NCBI GenBank assembly: GCA_029062005.1
Contig: JAIDQZ010000122.1
Location: forward strand, 1-48,291
Reading direction: 5' to 3'
Source of the DNA: Muribaculaceae bacterium
Lineage (GTDB): Bacteria; Bacteroidota; Bacteroidia; Bacteroidales; Muribaculaceae
DNA length: 48,291 nt
Part shown: positions 18,586-26,832 of the stretch, one piece after another
How the letters are laid out: each line of letters starts with the position of its first letter
Position numbering within the stretch: position 1 is the stretch's first letter
Notes under the pieces: model-generated
What the model was told of the DNA's origin: nothing
Database searches by the model: none
The model's input: the letters and a program-made list of their open reading frames with translations, nothing else
Position numbers and translations under genes: made by a program

Positions 18586-18611
18586 AAACCAAAATGGGGG
18601 TAATTTGGTTT
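18586..18611. repeat. Inverted repeat AAACCAAA/TTTGGTTT upstream of rubredoxin
   Basis: Perfect 8-bp arms surround a 10-nt G-rich centre, 45 bp before the rubredoxin start. It is a possible operator for the rubredoxin gene. No clean TAnnTTTG promoter could be fixed in this spacer. Confidence 0.45.
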
Positions 18612-18655
18612 TGAATTATGAAAACATAATAGAAACCATTAAAATTTATCTGACT

Positions 18656-18823
18656 ATGAAAAAATACAGATGTGAAGTATGCGACTGGATCTATGATCCC
18701 GAAGTAGGTGACCCCGATAGCGGCATCGCCCCCGGAACAGCTTTTGAAGATATCCCCGACGACTGGGTATGCCCTGTCTGCGGAGTTGGCAAAGATGATT
18801 TCGTAGAAGAACCGGAGCTTTAA
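18656..18823 (+). CDS. Rubredoxin
   Basis: The 55-aa one-iron electron carrier has the two Cys pairs that bind Fe(SCys)4: CEVC near residue 6 and [11 protein letters not shown] near residue 39, with the usual [11 protein letters not shown] and [15 protein letters not shown] segments. In anaerobes it commonly serves rubrerythrin and superoxide reductase in oxidative-stress defence. The ATG at 18656 gives standard length. The open frame upstream to 18533 is spacer DNA. It is followed by an intrinsic terminator. Confidence 0.97.
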   Translation: MKKYRCEVCDWIYDPEVGDPDSGIAPGTAFEDIPDDWVCPVCGVGKDDFVEEPEL

Positions 18824-18846
18824 AATCTCCGTTCAAGAGATATAAC

Positions 18847-18880
18847 GGGATTGCGTGAACGCGCGATCCCATTTTTTTTT
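18847..18880 (+). terminator. Intrinsic terminator after rubredoxin
   Basis: A stem GGGATTGCG/CGCGATCCC (one G-T pair) with a short loop is followed by ATTTTTTTTT. The T-tract runs into the -33 element of the next promoter. Confidence 0.9.
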
Positions 18881-18909
18881 GCCAGATCCGTCATAAATCA
18901 TTAAATTTG
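18878..18909 (+). promoter_or_regulatory. Promoter of the GT2-PRTase-HAD operon
   Basis: TTTG (18878-18881), 20 nt, TAAATTTG (18902-18909). The GT2 start codon at 18925 is only 15 nt beyond, so the leader is very short. Confidence 0.75.
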
Positions 18910-18924
18910 CAGAAAAAGATCAAT

Positions 18925-19869
18925 ATGGACCTGATATCTGTGATCGTTCCCGTCTACAATGCCGAGAATTGGCTGCGCGATGCCCTTGCGTCGCTGCAGG
19001 CTCAGTCATATCCCGAATTCGAGGCGATACTCGTCAATGACGGATCGACCGACCGCTCTGCTGAAATATGCCGGGAATATTGCGACTTGGATCCGAGATT
19101 CAGTCTTGTAGCCCAGCCCAATGCCGGACTTTCTGCGGCACGCAATGCGGGGATCGACAGGGCGGGAGGCGACTGGATTGTGTTTCTGGATGCAGACGAT
19201 GCAATGCCGCCGGATGCTCTTGAGGTCATGATGCGCCATGCAAAAGAGAGCGGTGCCGGAATTGTGACCGGTCGTTATGTGAGGGAGATTCCTGCTACTA
19301 TGCCGAAAGGATATGGAAAGTCCATGACGGTTCCGGCCGACACAGCCATTGCGATAGGGCTGTACCAGACATTGATACTCAACAGTGCCTGTGGAAAGCT
19401 TTTCAGCGCGTCAATTTTCAATGGCTCAGCCCCCCTGCGGTTCCGACGTTGTTGGTATGAAGATCTCGATCTGTTCTACCGGGCATTCGAGCGTACTGAC
19501 AAAGTATGCATACTCGACAGGACGGTCTATTTTTATCGTGACAATCCATGCAGCTTCATCAACACATGGAGTGATGCGCGTCTGGATGTGCTCGATGTCA
19601 CAGACCGTATCGTCAGGCATATGGTAGACCGCACGCCTCAACTTTACAGGGCAGCCCTCGACCGGCGTTTCAGTGCCCATTTCAATATCCTTGTGGAAAT
19701 GATGCGTCACGGCATTGACAACCAGGAGCAGATAAATCGTTGTCTTGACGTGATAAAGCAACAGAGATTCAATGAGCTGACAGACGGAAAGGTCAGAATA
19801 AAGAATAAAATCGGTGCGCTCGTGTCATATATGGGCATGCCGGCAATAAAACTATTATGCAGGTTCTGA
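18925..19869 (+). CDS. Family 2 glycosyltransferase
   Basis: The 314-aa GT-A fold enzyme transfers a sugar from a nucleotide donor, acceptor unknown. Visible motifs are ISVIVPVYNAENWL at residue 4, VNDGSTDRS near 38, NAGLSAARNAG near 70 and the metal-binding DxD in VFLDADDA near 91. The C-terminal third (about 210-310) is helical and basic without clear membrane helices. ATG 18925 is chosen over the upstream TTG, which falls in the promoter. It overlaps the next gene by 13 bp, so it is probably translationally coupled to the PRTase. Confidence 0.9.
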   Translation: MDLISVIVPVYNAENWLRDALASLQAQSYPEFEAILVNDGSTDRSAEICREYCDLDPRFSLVAQPNAGLSAARNAGIDRAGGDWIVFLDADDAMPPDALEVMMRHAKESGAGIVTGRYVREIPATMPKGYGKSMTVPADTAIAIGLYQTLILNSACGKLFSASIFNGSAPLRFRRCWYEDLDLFYRAFERTDKVCILDRTVYFYRDNPCSFINTWSDARLDVLDVTDRIVRHMVDRTPQLYRAALDRRFSAHFNILVEMMRHGIDNQEQINRCLDVIKQQRFNELTDGKVRIKNKIGALVSYMGMPAIKLLCRF

Positions 19870-20456
19870 CTTTAGACATGCCGGACTTTGAAGATCATGC
19901 CCTGCGGCTTGCACGGATGGTGGAAGAGGATGCTCCCGGACGCTTCGATGCCATTGTGGCGGTAAGACGGGGCGGCTCTTACGTGTGTGATGCTTTCTGC
20001 CGGTATTTCCCAAAGGACCTGTATGGAACGAGATACGATGTGGCGCTCCAGCGTCCTTCCACAAGACATAAAAAAGGCTGGCTCGGGAATATCTTGAAAA
20101 GACTACCTGTAGCATTGCTCGATGTGATGCGGATGGCTGAGTCGGTCATGCTCTCGTGCCGCAGGAAAACAAGGAGTGTTTCCCCGTCTGCCTATGTGGA
20201 AATCCCGGCGGATCTGAAATCTTTGCTGCAGGGGCTGCGGAATCCGTCAATATTGATAATAGATGACGCAATCGACAGCGGCGACACCCTTTCAGCCCTA
20301 TCCGGAACGTTGACCGGGACAAATCCCGGTGCTATAATACGAATCGCAGTGATGACGCTCACTACATCGTGTCCGCGCATTGGCGCAGACTACGCATTAT
20401 ACAGAAACAGAACTTTGATTAGATTCCCATGGTCGAACGATTACAAGAAACGCTGA
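19857..20456 (+). CDS. Type I phosphoribosyltransferase-like protein
   Basis: The 199-aa protein carries the PRPP-binding loop ILIIDDAIDSGDTLSAL (about residues 138-154), where acidic residues contact the ribose hydroxyls and DSGDT binds the 5'-phosphate. FDAIVAVRRGGSYV near residue 30 matches the pyrophosphate-side loop of the fold. The hood region (about 55-120) is long and basic and does not match purine or pyrimidine salvage enzymes that I know. It lies between a glycosyltransferase and a HAD phosphatase, overlapping both (13 bp and 28 bp), so a role in making a ribose-phosphate-derived glycan precursor is plausible but unproven. Confidence 0.8.
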   Translation: MQVLTLDMPDFEDHALRLARMVEEDAPGRFDAIVAVRRGGSYVCDAFCRYFPKDLYGTRYDVALQRPSTRHKKGWLGNILKRLPVALLDVMRMAESVMLSCRRKTRSVSPSAYVEIPADLKSLLQGLRNPSILIIDDAIDSGDTLSALSGTLTGTNPGAIIRIAVMTLTTSCPRIGADYALYRNRTLIRFPWSNDYKKR

Positions 20457-21082
20457 AAGGAGCAACTTTTGTAGATCTTGACGGGACGCTGCTCACCGCC
20501 AACTCAATGCATGTATTCATGCGACGTCTTCCCGGAATGCTTCTGAAGCGAAGGTCGCCCGGGGCTGCCGTCGGTTCATTATGGTGGATATTCATGAGAT
20601 GCCTGGGGGTCATCGACCACAGGAACATGAAATGGCATCTGACCAAGACTGCGCGTAAGATCCTCCATGAATCTGATTGGAACTCACTGGCGCAAAGTAT
20701 GCTGAAGTCAATCAACCCTCGTGTGCGTGAACTTGTGGAGTCGCGTCGTGATCTTGGTTGTAAAATCTATATTGCTACCGCGGCAATGGAAGAATACACC
20801 CTCCCCATCTGCAATATATTGGGATATGATGGGGTGATAGCTACTGAATTTTCCGATGAAATGGGGAATTATGAAGAGAAGAAAGGTTATGCAAAGCACG
20901 ATGGGATAGAAAATTTCCTCTCGACTGAAGGGCTACGCCTTGAATCATTCATTACTGACCATACTGACGATATTCCAACAGCTTCTGCTTTCCCGGGACT
21001 GACTATTTTGGTAAATCCGACACGTAAAATCGCCGATCAATTCAGGGAAATCGGAGTGACGCGTTATCTCCGGTGTGAATAG
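20429..21082 (+). CDS. HAD-IB-like phosphatase
   Basis: The 217-aa HAD hydrolase has motif I FVDLDGTLL (nucleophile Asp near residue 16), motif II IYIATAAMEEY near 102, a Lys-rich EEKKGYAKHDG segment near 145-160, and motif IV FITDHTDDIPTA near 180, which matches the SerB-like (IB) acidic pair. VNPTRKIADQFREIG at the C-terminus is also typical of IB members. The cap is small and alpha-helical (about 20-95). It starts inside the PRTase gene (28-bp overlap) and ends 19 bp inside the convergent antiporter gene. It could dephosphorylate a product of the PRTase (inference). Confidence 0.85.
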   Translation: MVERLQETLKGATFVDLDGTLLTANSMHVFMRRLPGMLLKRRSPGAAVGSLWWIFMRCLGVIDHRNMKWHLTKTARKILHESDWNSLAQSMLKSINPRVRELVESRRDLGCKIYIATAAMEEYTLPICNILGYDGVIATEFSDEMGNYEEKKGYAKHDGIENFLSTEGLRLESFITDHTDDIPTASAFPGLTILVNPTRKIADQFREIGVTRYLRCE

Positions 21083-22380
21083 CGACGTGGGAAAAGAAAC
21101 ACGATGGAGAGGATCAGCGTAATTCCGAGCGCATAAGGATAATAAAGATATGGAAACGGTGCCACAGGGGATATCCCCGCAAGCGAGGTGGCGAGAAGGG
21201 TCTGTGCCCCATATGGAATAAGGCATTGCACCACACATGAAGCAGAATCGAGAATCGAGGCACTTTTCCTTGGATCAATCCCGAATTTTTCGGAAATGTC
21301 TTTGGAAAGTCCACCTACTGTGATTATCGCCACCGTATTGTTGGCTGTGCAGAGATTCACTATGGCAACGAGAACAGCAAGCGTGCCTTGTGCGCCACGA
21401 AGTCCCGAGATGCGCGCAGTCAGTACATCGAGGATATAATCTATGCCTCCGCATGCTTTGATCACTCCAAGCATACCCGATGCAAGAAGCGTTATGATTA
21501 TCAGGCTTCCCATCCCTTCTATGCCAGATCCGACAAAACCTGCCATATCAAGGACCCCGATACCCCGTAACGCACCAAGGATCACAGCGCAGCCAATGCC
21601 CAAGGTCAGTACGACCGTGACGTTTATGCCTATTATTGCGGTCGCTATCACTACGAGATACGGCAGCATCAGCAATGGATCTCCCGCTGGCGGAACTTCC
21701 GTCACCGCTACTTCGGGAACAAACAGTACGTAACATAGAAGTGTGACTACAGCTGCGGGGAGCGCGATCCATAGATTCACCTTGAATTTATCCTGCATCC
21801 TGCACCCCTGCGAGCGAGTTGCGGCTATAGTTGTATCGGAAATAAACGATAGATTGTCGCCGAAAAAAGCGCCTCCGAGCACTACTCCTACAAAAAATGC
21901 GACGTTCCCTCCTTCAGCAGATGCCAGTTCTGCCGCCAGAGGAGTCAGCGCCACCACCGTGCCTACGGAAGTGCCTATGGAGAAAGATATTATGCATGCT
22001 GCCACAAATAGTGTCGGCACTATGTATTGCGGCGGGAAGATTCCAAGAGTGAAACTGACGGTGGCATCCACCGCGCCGATCTCCCTCGCTATTGAGGCGA
22101 ATGCTCCGGCAAGGACAAAAATCCATATCATATAGATTATGTCGCTGTCGGCTGCCGATCCTGAGAAAGTCTCGATACGTTCCTTCAACGGCTTTCCGGT
22201 ATATATCACGATTGCCCACATTGAGGCGGTAAGCAATGCCACCGATATCGGAATCTTATAAAAATCCCCGATCAATGCGGAAACTACGACATACAGCAAT
22301 AGGAAGACAATCATGGGAGAAAGGGCGATCATGCCTTTCGTCGCAGATATTCCGTCAGTCACTTTACGTTTCATTTTCAT
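21064..22380 (-). CDS. NhaC-family Na+/H+ antiporter
   Basis: The 438-aa protein has about 11-12 transmembrane helices and the NhaC-superfamily pattern: FSIGTSVGTVVALTPLA near residue 140, FFGDNLSFISDTTIAATRSQG near 178 and the C-terminal CTANNTVAIITVGG near 350. It probably exchanges sodium, or a charged organic substrate, for protons; the ion is not determined from sequence. It lies 16 bp after a 42-aa small ORF and downstream of an SDR gene on the same strand. Its 3' end overlaps the convergent HAD gene by 19 bp. Confidence 0.9.
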   Translation of the reverse strand: MKMKRKVTDGISATKGMIALSPMIVFLLLYVVVSALIGDFYKIPISVALLTASMWAIVIYTGKPLKERIETFSGSAADSDIIYMIWIFVLAGAFASIAREIGAVDATVSFTLGIFPPQYIVPTLFVAACIISFSIGTSVGTVVALTPLAAELASAEGGNVAFFVGVVLGGAFFGDNLSFISDTTIAATRSQGCRMQDKFKVNLWIALPAAVVTLLCYVLFVPEVAVTEVPPAGDPLLMLPYLVVIATAIIGINVTVVLTLGIGCAVILGALRGIGVLDMAGFVGSGIEGMGSLIIITLLASGMLGVIKACGGIDYILDVLTARISGLRGAQGTLAVLVAIVNLCTANNTVAIITVGGLSKDISEKFGIDPRKSASILDSASCVVQCLIPYGAQTLLATSLAGISPVAPFPYLYYPYALGITLILSIVFLFPRRYSHRR

Positions 22381-22396
22381 TCTGCAGTTTGCTTGA

Positions 22397-22525
22397 CTAT
22401 GGAAATATCGGTCTCGTCATGGCAAATCCCCGGTAAAGCTGGTGCGCATGTCCTTTCAGACCTTCTCCGGGAGTGGTATAAAATCTTGCGATTTCATCGA
22501 GGATTTCCTTATTTTTACCAGTCAT
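22397..22525 (-). CDS. 42-aa small protein between SDR and antiporter genes
   Basis: An ATG at 22525 opens 42 codons ending in TAG at 22397. The product begins MTGKNKEILDEIARFYTTP and ends RGFAMTRPIFP; it is amphipathic with His, Tyr and Arg residues in the middle. I do not recognise a family. Its support is positional: the start lies 3 bp after the SDR stop and the stop 16 bp before the antiporter start, which is tight operon spacing. No other gene explains this stretch. Confidence 0.55.
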   Translation of the reverse strand: MTGKNKEILDEIARFYTTPGEGLKGHAHQLYRGFAMTRPIFP

Positions 22526-22528
22526 GTT

Positions 22529-23431
22529 TTAATCAATATAGGGATAAGTTGTGTTCTGACGGCTAATCACCTCCAATGCCGGATATGGATTCCAGTCAGG
22601 CAGTATCTCCCTGATAGCTGCTGCAGAAAGCGTCAGTGATTTCCTGCGGTATGCCATGGTTTCCGGGGATAGCGATGATTTCACAGCAGGAATCCAGGGC
22701 GTGAATTTCCATGCTGCATCCGCCCATTTCTCAGGAAGAGTGATCTGCCGCTTCATTGCCCCGCTGTTTGCGCTCATTGCTTCAGCCAGTTCCAGCCATG
22801 AGGTGTCGTGTCCGTCGGCTATATTGTAAATTCCTCCGATGGAATGCAGCTTTTTTATTGCTTCAGCTACATCCGAAGCGCAGACTATGCTGATTCTTGA
22901 CTCATTGCCGCGGACATGAATGTATCTGCCGTTGACCACATCGTTGAAAAGCCTCGCCATCTCTCCTTTGAGCCCTTTCCCAAACATTCGGGCCGGGCGG
23001 ACGACAGTAAGTAGCACTCCATGCTCGGAGCACCATCGGGCGAGACAGTCTTCCGCAAGTGCTTTCGATTGTCCGGTTTTTGAGACTGCCCACAGCTTGT
23101 GATCTTCAGTCACTCCTTCTCCGGCATCCGGACTGTAGACTTCCCAGCTTGAGACGTAGACAAATTCGCAGGGCGGATTTTCTTCAAGTGCTTTGATAAG
23201 TCTTTTAGTCCCTTCGAAATTAAGTGAGATGGCATCTGCATCGTCTGCCGTGCCGGCAGAATGAACCACGAGGTCGTATTTTCTGCCATTAAGATCTGGG
23301 ATGTCGGTTTTGAGATCGCAGCATATGTCGGCTCTGTCACGCTGCAGGGTCTCCACTTCGTTGTCCTCCTTCAACAAAGGATGCAGATATCCTCCGAGCA
23401 TGCCGGAAGCGCCGGTCAGTAATATTCTCAT
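22529..23431 (-). CDS. NAD-dependent epimerase/dehydratase-like (extended SDR) protein
   Basis: The 300-aa Rossmann protein has the nucleotide-binding motif TGASGMLGGYL at residues 6-16, DLVVHSAGTAD near 54-63 and FVYVSSWEVYSP near 90-100. The usual active-site YxxxK appears as WAVSK (near residues 113-117), so the catalytic Tyr is replaced by Trp (codon TGG). VVRPARMFGKG and YNIADGHDTSWLEL match substrate-side motifs of sugar-nucleotide epimerases. It may be a non-catalytic or altered-mechanism member. It heads a cluster with the small ORF and the antiporter. Confidence 0.85.
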   Translation of the reverse strand: MRILLTGASGMLGGYLHPLLKEDNEVETLQRDRADICCDLKTDIPDLNGRKYDLVVHSAGTADDADAISLNFEGTKRLIKALEENPPCEFVYVSSWEVYSPDAGEGVTEDHKLWAVSKTGQSKALAEDCLARWCSEHGVLLTVVRPARMFGKGLKGEMARLFNDVVNGRYIHVRGNESRISIVCASDVAEAIKKLHSIGGIYNIADGHDTSWLELAEAMSANSGAMKRQITLPEKWADAAWKFTPWIPAVKSSLSPETMAYRRKSLTLSAAAIREILPDWNPYPALEVISRQNTTYPYID

Positions 23432-23560
23432 GATTCTTACGATTCGTTACTCTTCTTTAAATAACGCTTTTTTATTCCGATTATTTTTGAGTGTGAGAAG
23501 TGATCGGGTGAGGACGGAATCTTTTTTAATGAAAAATTCTTGATATAAGTGAGAAAAAGA

Positions 23561-23836
23561 TTAATTCCTTTTCTTTTTGCGGTCGTTTATTATCTTGATG
23601 GCAAATATGATCACGGAGCATACGGTGGCGATTGAGTTGGTGATGACAATGGGAATATTGCCGAGGAGGATGCCCTGGATCACGAACAGCACTGAGCCGA
23701 GTCCGAGCATAAGGAATGTAGGAAGTGCGATGCCGTCAGTGTCGCGTGTGCGTATAGTCGCAATAGCCTGAGGTAGATATCCGAATATCATGCAGAGTGC
23801 GGCTCCATAGCCGGCTATGTTTATTATAGTCTCCAT
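23561..23836 (-). CDS. SemiSWEET sugar transporter
   Basis: The 91-aa protein has three transmembrane helices (about residues 5-25, 39-58 and 63-83) and the PQ-loop motif GYLPQAIATIRTRDTDGIAL at residues 19-38. Bacterial SemiSWEETs are about this length and dimerise to make one sugar channel by alternating access. The C-terminus is short and basic. A perfect 17-bp hairpin ends 6 bp before its ATG. The upstream gene on the same strand is a GH43 arabinanase-like enzyme, which suggests but does not prove uptake of released sugars. Confidence 0.9.
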   Translation of the reverse strand: METIINIAGYGAALCMIFGYLPQAIATIRTRDTDGIALPTFLMLGLGSVLFVIQGILLGNIPIVITNSIATVCSVIIFAIKIINDRKKKRN

Positions 23837-23842
23837 AAGAAT

Positions 23843-23888
23843 GCGTTTTTAAGATAAAGGATTCATTTTTTCTTTATCTTAAAAACGC
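23843..23888. repeat. Perfect 17-bp inverted repeat before the SemiSWEET start
   Basis: Arms GCGTTTTTAAGATAAAG (23843-23859) and CTTTATCTTAAAAACGC (23872-23888) are perfect complements around a 12-nt centre. Neither strand has a T-tract after the stem, so a standard intrinsic terminator is unlikely. In the minus-strand transcript the hairpin ends 6 nt before the SemiSWEET ATG. It also sits 30 bp after the GH43 stop. Confidence 0.85.
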
Positions 23889-23917
23889 ACTTATGCAATT
23901 AGTGTTCTGATTCCTTG

Positions 23918-26557
23918 TCAAGGACGCGGGGGATAGATCAGCTTCCGTCCGTTGCGGATTACGATGCCTCTGTAGTCGCTGCCTACTTCCTGACCCCATA
24001 CGTTGTATGTCTTGCCGTCGTCAGGATATCTGTCGATTGCCGCGTCCGTGATGCCTGCCTCAAGCTCGGATCCGTCGATATAAGACTTCTCGCTGACAAA
24101 GAACAATGTTATTTTCTCCGGTTTTGATTCGATAGTCTTATTATAAGAATAATTGTATTTCTTGCCATCGGCTGTCATGATTGTCGAGTTCATTGAGAAT
24201 ACGCCATTATCGTCATATACAGTGTGCATGTCGACCTGAGAACCGTTCATGTCGGTTTTAAACGTATCCCAGTTGAAGTTGCAGCTACATCCGTTGTTGC
24301 TGCCTGTTGTGTTATCCCAGTTGTCACAGCGTATGCCGAAATACTCCTTATAGCCGCTTGTTCCGTGTGTGGCGCTTGCTCCGTAAAGAGCCCAGTTGTG
24401 CCAGTTCTCGGCAGAATCGGAATAGTTGTGGAAATGAAAATCTGCCTCATCTCCCTGATTCAGTTCGTAGTCCTCTGCCGAGAAGTTGGTCCACCAGTTG
24501 GCATTTATGTTTTTCTGTTGTGATACCGGATAATAGACACCGGTCGAGGGTTGATAATTCTCTCCACGCGTCTTGCGGGTGTAAGGTCCGAGATTCATCT
24601 CGTATTCTCCTGACTGCAGATGGATTGAAACGGTAATGGCATGTCCGTCGGCAGTGGGAGTGAAATATCCATCTTCTGAAAGCGTTTCCGGCTCCGGCTC
24701 ACCGGTTTCGGCATTGAGTGCATCAAATCTGACAGTGACATTGTCGGTCTGAGGCGCATCCTTCTTTATCTGAGAATTGTCGGACCCGATGAAATCATCG
24801 GTCAAATTCCGGTAAGCCTCGGCTATGGCGGCTTTCGGAGTCATCCTGTAAAGCCATACCGGAACACCGGAGTTGCTTGTCGCTGTCATGCAGATAGCCG
24901 GCATATCGCTGTAGCCGTCAACATTCTGATTGAGCGCGACACCGTAGTAAGTGACGTTGTTGACGGTCAGATTCACATAAGACTTGCCTTCTTCTGAATA
25001 TGTCCATGAGCCCGTGCGGTCACCGGATATGGTGCCGTCTGCCGATAGGTTGACTGTCACCGGAGTAGCTTCTGCCATGTTGTTGTGGTTGAGCCGGTAG
25101 GGATGCAGCAGCAACTTGTAGGTGCCTGCAATTTCTTCAGGAGTGAACAGCTGACGGCTCTCGATGTCAGCCTGTCTGGTCTGCTTGCCGGTGAAGCGGA
25201 ACGGGGATGCCAGAAGCCAGCCCCTTTCATTGACAAACAACTGACGAATACGCACCTGGAAACCTTGGGTCCCGTTGTTGAATTTTGTGTGGTAGACCAC
25301 GAATGAGTCGCCTTCGCTGTCGGTTATGGCGGAATTGTGTCCTTCGGCACATTCACCCACCGTCATTGCCCCCCAGCCATTCATCGCGCCGATGATCTTC
25401 ATGCCTTTGTTGGTTTTGGCATTAGCCCCGAAGTTCAATTGATACTGTGTGTAGGTGGCAGGACTTCCGGTTCCGTCAACGTATGGACCATCGGGGTTTG
25501 AAGAGCGGAAAATACGCATTTCGTAGCCGCCGTCAGGCGCAAGTCCTCCATAAGTGACAAACAGATAATAATAGTCGCCGACCTTCTGGACATATGCGCC
25601 CTCGCCCGAGACATAGCATCCGCCGGCAATAAGTTTGCCGAAATAGGGATCACTGGTATATCCGGTGAAAGAAGCTCCGTTGGGTGCCTTGCCTCCGTAT
25701 GGCTTTGCTTCGTAGGTGTATGTGTAGTCGCGCAGACCGGTCTCTTCATCAAGCTTTAATATAAAAATGCCCCCTGACCATGAGCCGTAGACCATCCAAA
25801 GTCGGTTGTCGCCGTCGAAGAATACGCAAGGGTCTATACAGTTGGGCCAGAGGTTGCCCCATGCCGATGTCTTATAGCGGGAAGGGAGCTGATCGAGCTC
25901 ACCGAGCACAACTTCGAGATCGGTGTCTTTGTATGACACGCTTTTCCCGGAGTACGTCTGACCGTTAAAGCCGCTGCTTACTATAGGAGCCTGATAAGCG
26001 AACGGTCCGGATGGACTGTCGGATGTGAGCATCACTATCGTGGAAGCCCAATAATCTCCGTTCAGGGACAGATACATGCACCATTTGCCCAGATTGGGGT
26101 TGTAGATGACATCAGGTGCCCATTGGTCTCCTGAGATCCAGTTGGCTTCAGTAGTAGGCTCACGATCGCCTACCTTGATGCCGGCATAAGTGGCACAGTA
26201 GGCGCCAGCGTCAAATGATGCGAGTGTTTCAGTGGTAGTTACGCCGTCTCGGGTCACCTGTACGATATGTTCTGGTGATGACTTGAATTCCTGGGAGTAG
26301 CTTTTGGTGTAGACACCGCTGCTCCCGATATTCGACAGATTGAGCAAGTCATTGGTCTTGCCAAACCCTATGTGCGATCCCATTATGTAATAAGTGTCGT
26401 TGCCGGGATTGAAATAGATCGACGGATCATGAATGCCGAGTTCGCTGTAAGACTTGGAGGCAGACATAGCCGCGATATCACTGACAGTGAGTTCGGTCTG
26501 TGCCTGCATGGCAAAGGCTGCAAACCCTGCCAGGATGACGGTAGCTTTTCTAAACAT
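23918..26557 (-). CDS. Secreted GH43 arabinanase-like glycoside hydrolase with sorting-like tail
   Basis: The 879-aa protein has a signal peptide (1-19), then a GH43 five-bladed propeller (about 40-460) followed by a GH43-associated C-terminal beta domain (about 475-575), further beta-rich regions to about 840 and a tail DGKTYNVWGQEV with GIVIRNGRKLIYP. GH43 catalytic residues can be placed: base Asp44 (GIHDPSIYF), pKa-modulating Asp242 (CIDPCVFFDG) and acid Glu319 (SGEGAYVQK). His407 in AEGHNSA fits the arabinanase calcium-site His. It probably cleaves alpha-1,5-arabinan or a similar arabinose polymer at the cell surface. No SusC/SusD pair is adjacent, so this is not a full polysaccharide utilization locus. 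Confidence 0.88.
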   Translation of the reverse strand: MFRKATVILAGFAAFAMQAQTELTVSDIAAMSASKSYSELGIHDPSIYFNPGNDTYYIMGSHIGFGKTNDLLNLSNIGSSGVYTKSYSQEFKSSPEHIVQVTRDGVTTTETLASFDAGAYCATYAGIKVGDREPTTEANWISGDQWAPDVIYNPNLGKWCMYLSLNGDYWASTIVMLTSDSPSGPFAYQAPIVSSGFNGQTYSGKSVSYKDTDLEVVLGELDQLPSRYKTSAWGNLWPNCIDPCVFFDGDNRLWMVYGSWSGGIFILKLDEETGLRDYTYTYEAKPYGGKAPNGASFTGYTSDPYFGKLIAGGCYVSGEGAYVQKVGDYYYLFVTYGGLAPDGGYEMRIFRSSNPDGPYVDGTGSPATYTQYQLNFGANAKTNKGMKIIGAMNGWGAMTVGECAEGHNSAITDSEGDSFVVYHTKFNNGTQGFQVRIRQLFVNERGWLLASPFRFTGKQTRQADIESRQLFTPEEIAGTYKLLLHPYRLNHNNMAEATPVTVNLSADGTISGDRTGSWTYSEEGKSYVNLTVNNVTYYGVALNQNVDGYSDMPAICMTATSNSGVPVWLYRMTPKAAIAEAYRNLTDDFIGSDNSQIKKDAPQTDNVTVRFDALNAETGEPEPETLSEDGYFTPTADGHAITVSIHLQSGEYEMNLGPYTRKTRGENYQPSTGVYYPVSQQKNINANWWTNFSAEDYELNQGDEADFHFHNYSDSAENWHNWALYGASATHGTSGYKEYFGIRCDNWDNTTGSNNGCSCNFNWDTFKTDMNGSQVDMHTVYDDNGVFSMNSTIMTADGKKYNYSYNKTIESKPEKITLFFVSEKSYIDGSELEAGITDAAIDRYPDDGKTYNVWGQEVGSDYRGIVIRNGRKLIYPPRP

Positions 26558-26590
26558 TTCTTAGGTTAGTAATAATAGATTTTGTACTTG

Positions 26591-26598
26591 CAAAAATA
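26591..26598 (-). promoter_or_regulatory. -7 box (TATTTTTG) of the GH43 gene
   Basis: TATTTTTG on the minus strand fits TAnnTTTG, 33 bp before the GH43 start. The -33 region has only a weak TTTC-like match. The spacer 26558-26832 also holds the divergent plus-strand promoter at 26745. Confidence 0.45.
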
Positions 26599-26744
26599 CA
26601 TAAAAATCGTGAGATTCCTGCACTGAAAGAATAAAAAATATGAGAGCTGCCATTTTTTTTAATGAAAATTGGCATTAAGTGTAATTCCGGTTAATGTCAA
26701 AGGACTGCTGTGTCGGGATTTTAAGGTTGATAATATACATTCTT

Positions 26745-26775
26745 TTTGTTTTGTCGTGATAAAAATGTAATTTTG
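26745..26775 (+). promoter_or_regulatory. Promoter of the lipid A deacylase gene
   Basis: TTTG (26745-26748), exactly 19 nt, TAATTTTG (26768-26775). The start at 26833 is about 55 nt downstream. Confidence 0.78.
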
Positions 26776-26832
26776 CAATATGAAGTAGCTGTGGATTCCC
26801 GATTAGAAATTGCAGCTGTATCCCTTAACGAG

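Noticed and set aside
18533..18655. N-terminal extension of rubredoxin
   Set aside because: The extension is spacer DNA with inverted repeats; the ATG at 18656 gives the normal 55-aa length.
23843..23888. Hairpin as intrinsic terminator of the GH43 gene or as an invertible promoter
   Set aside because: No T-tract on either strand, and a 12-nt centre is too short for a phase-variable promoter.
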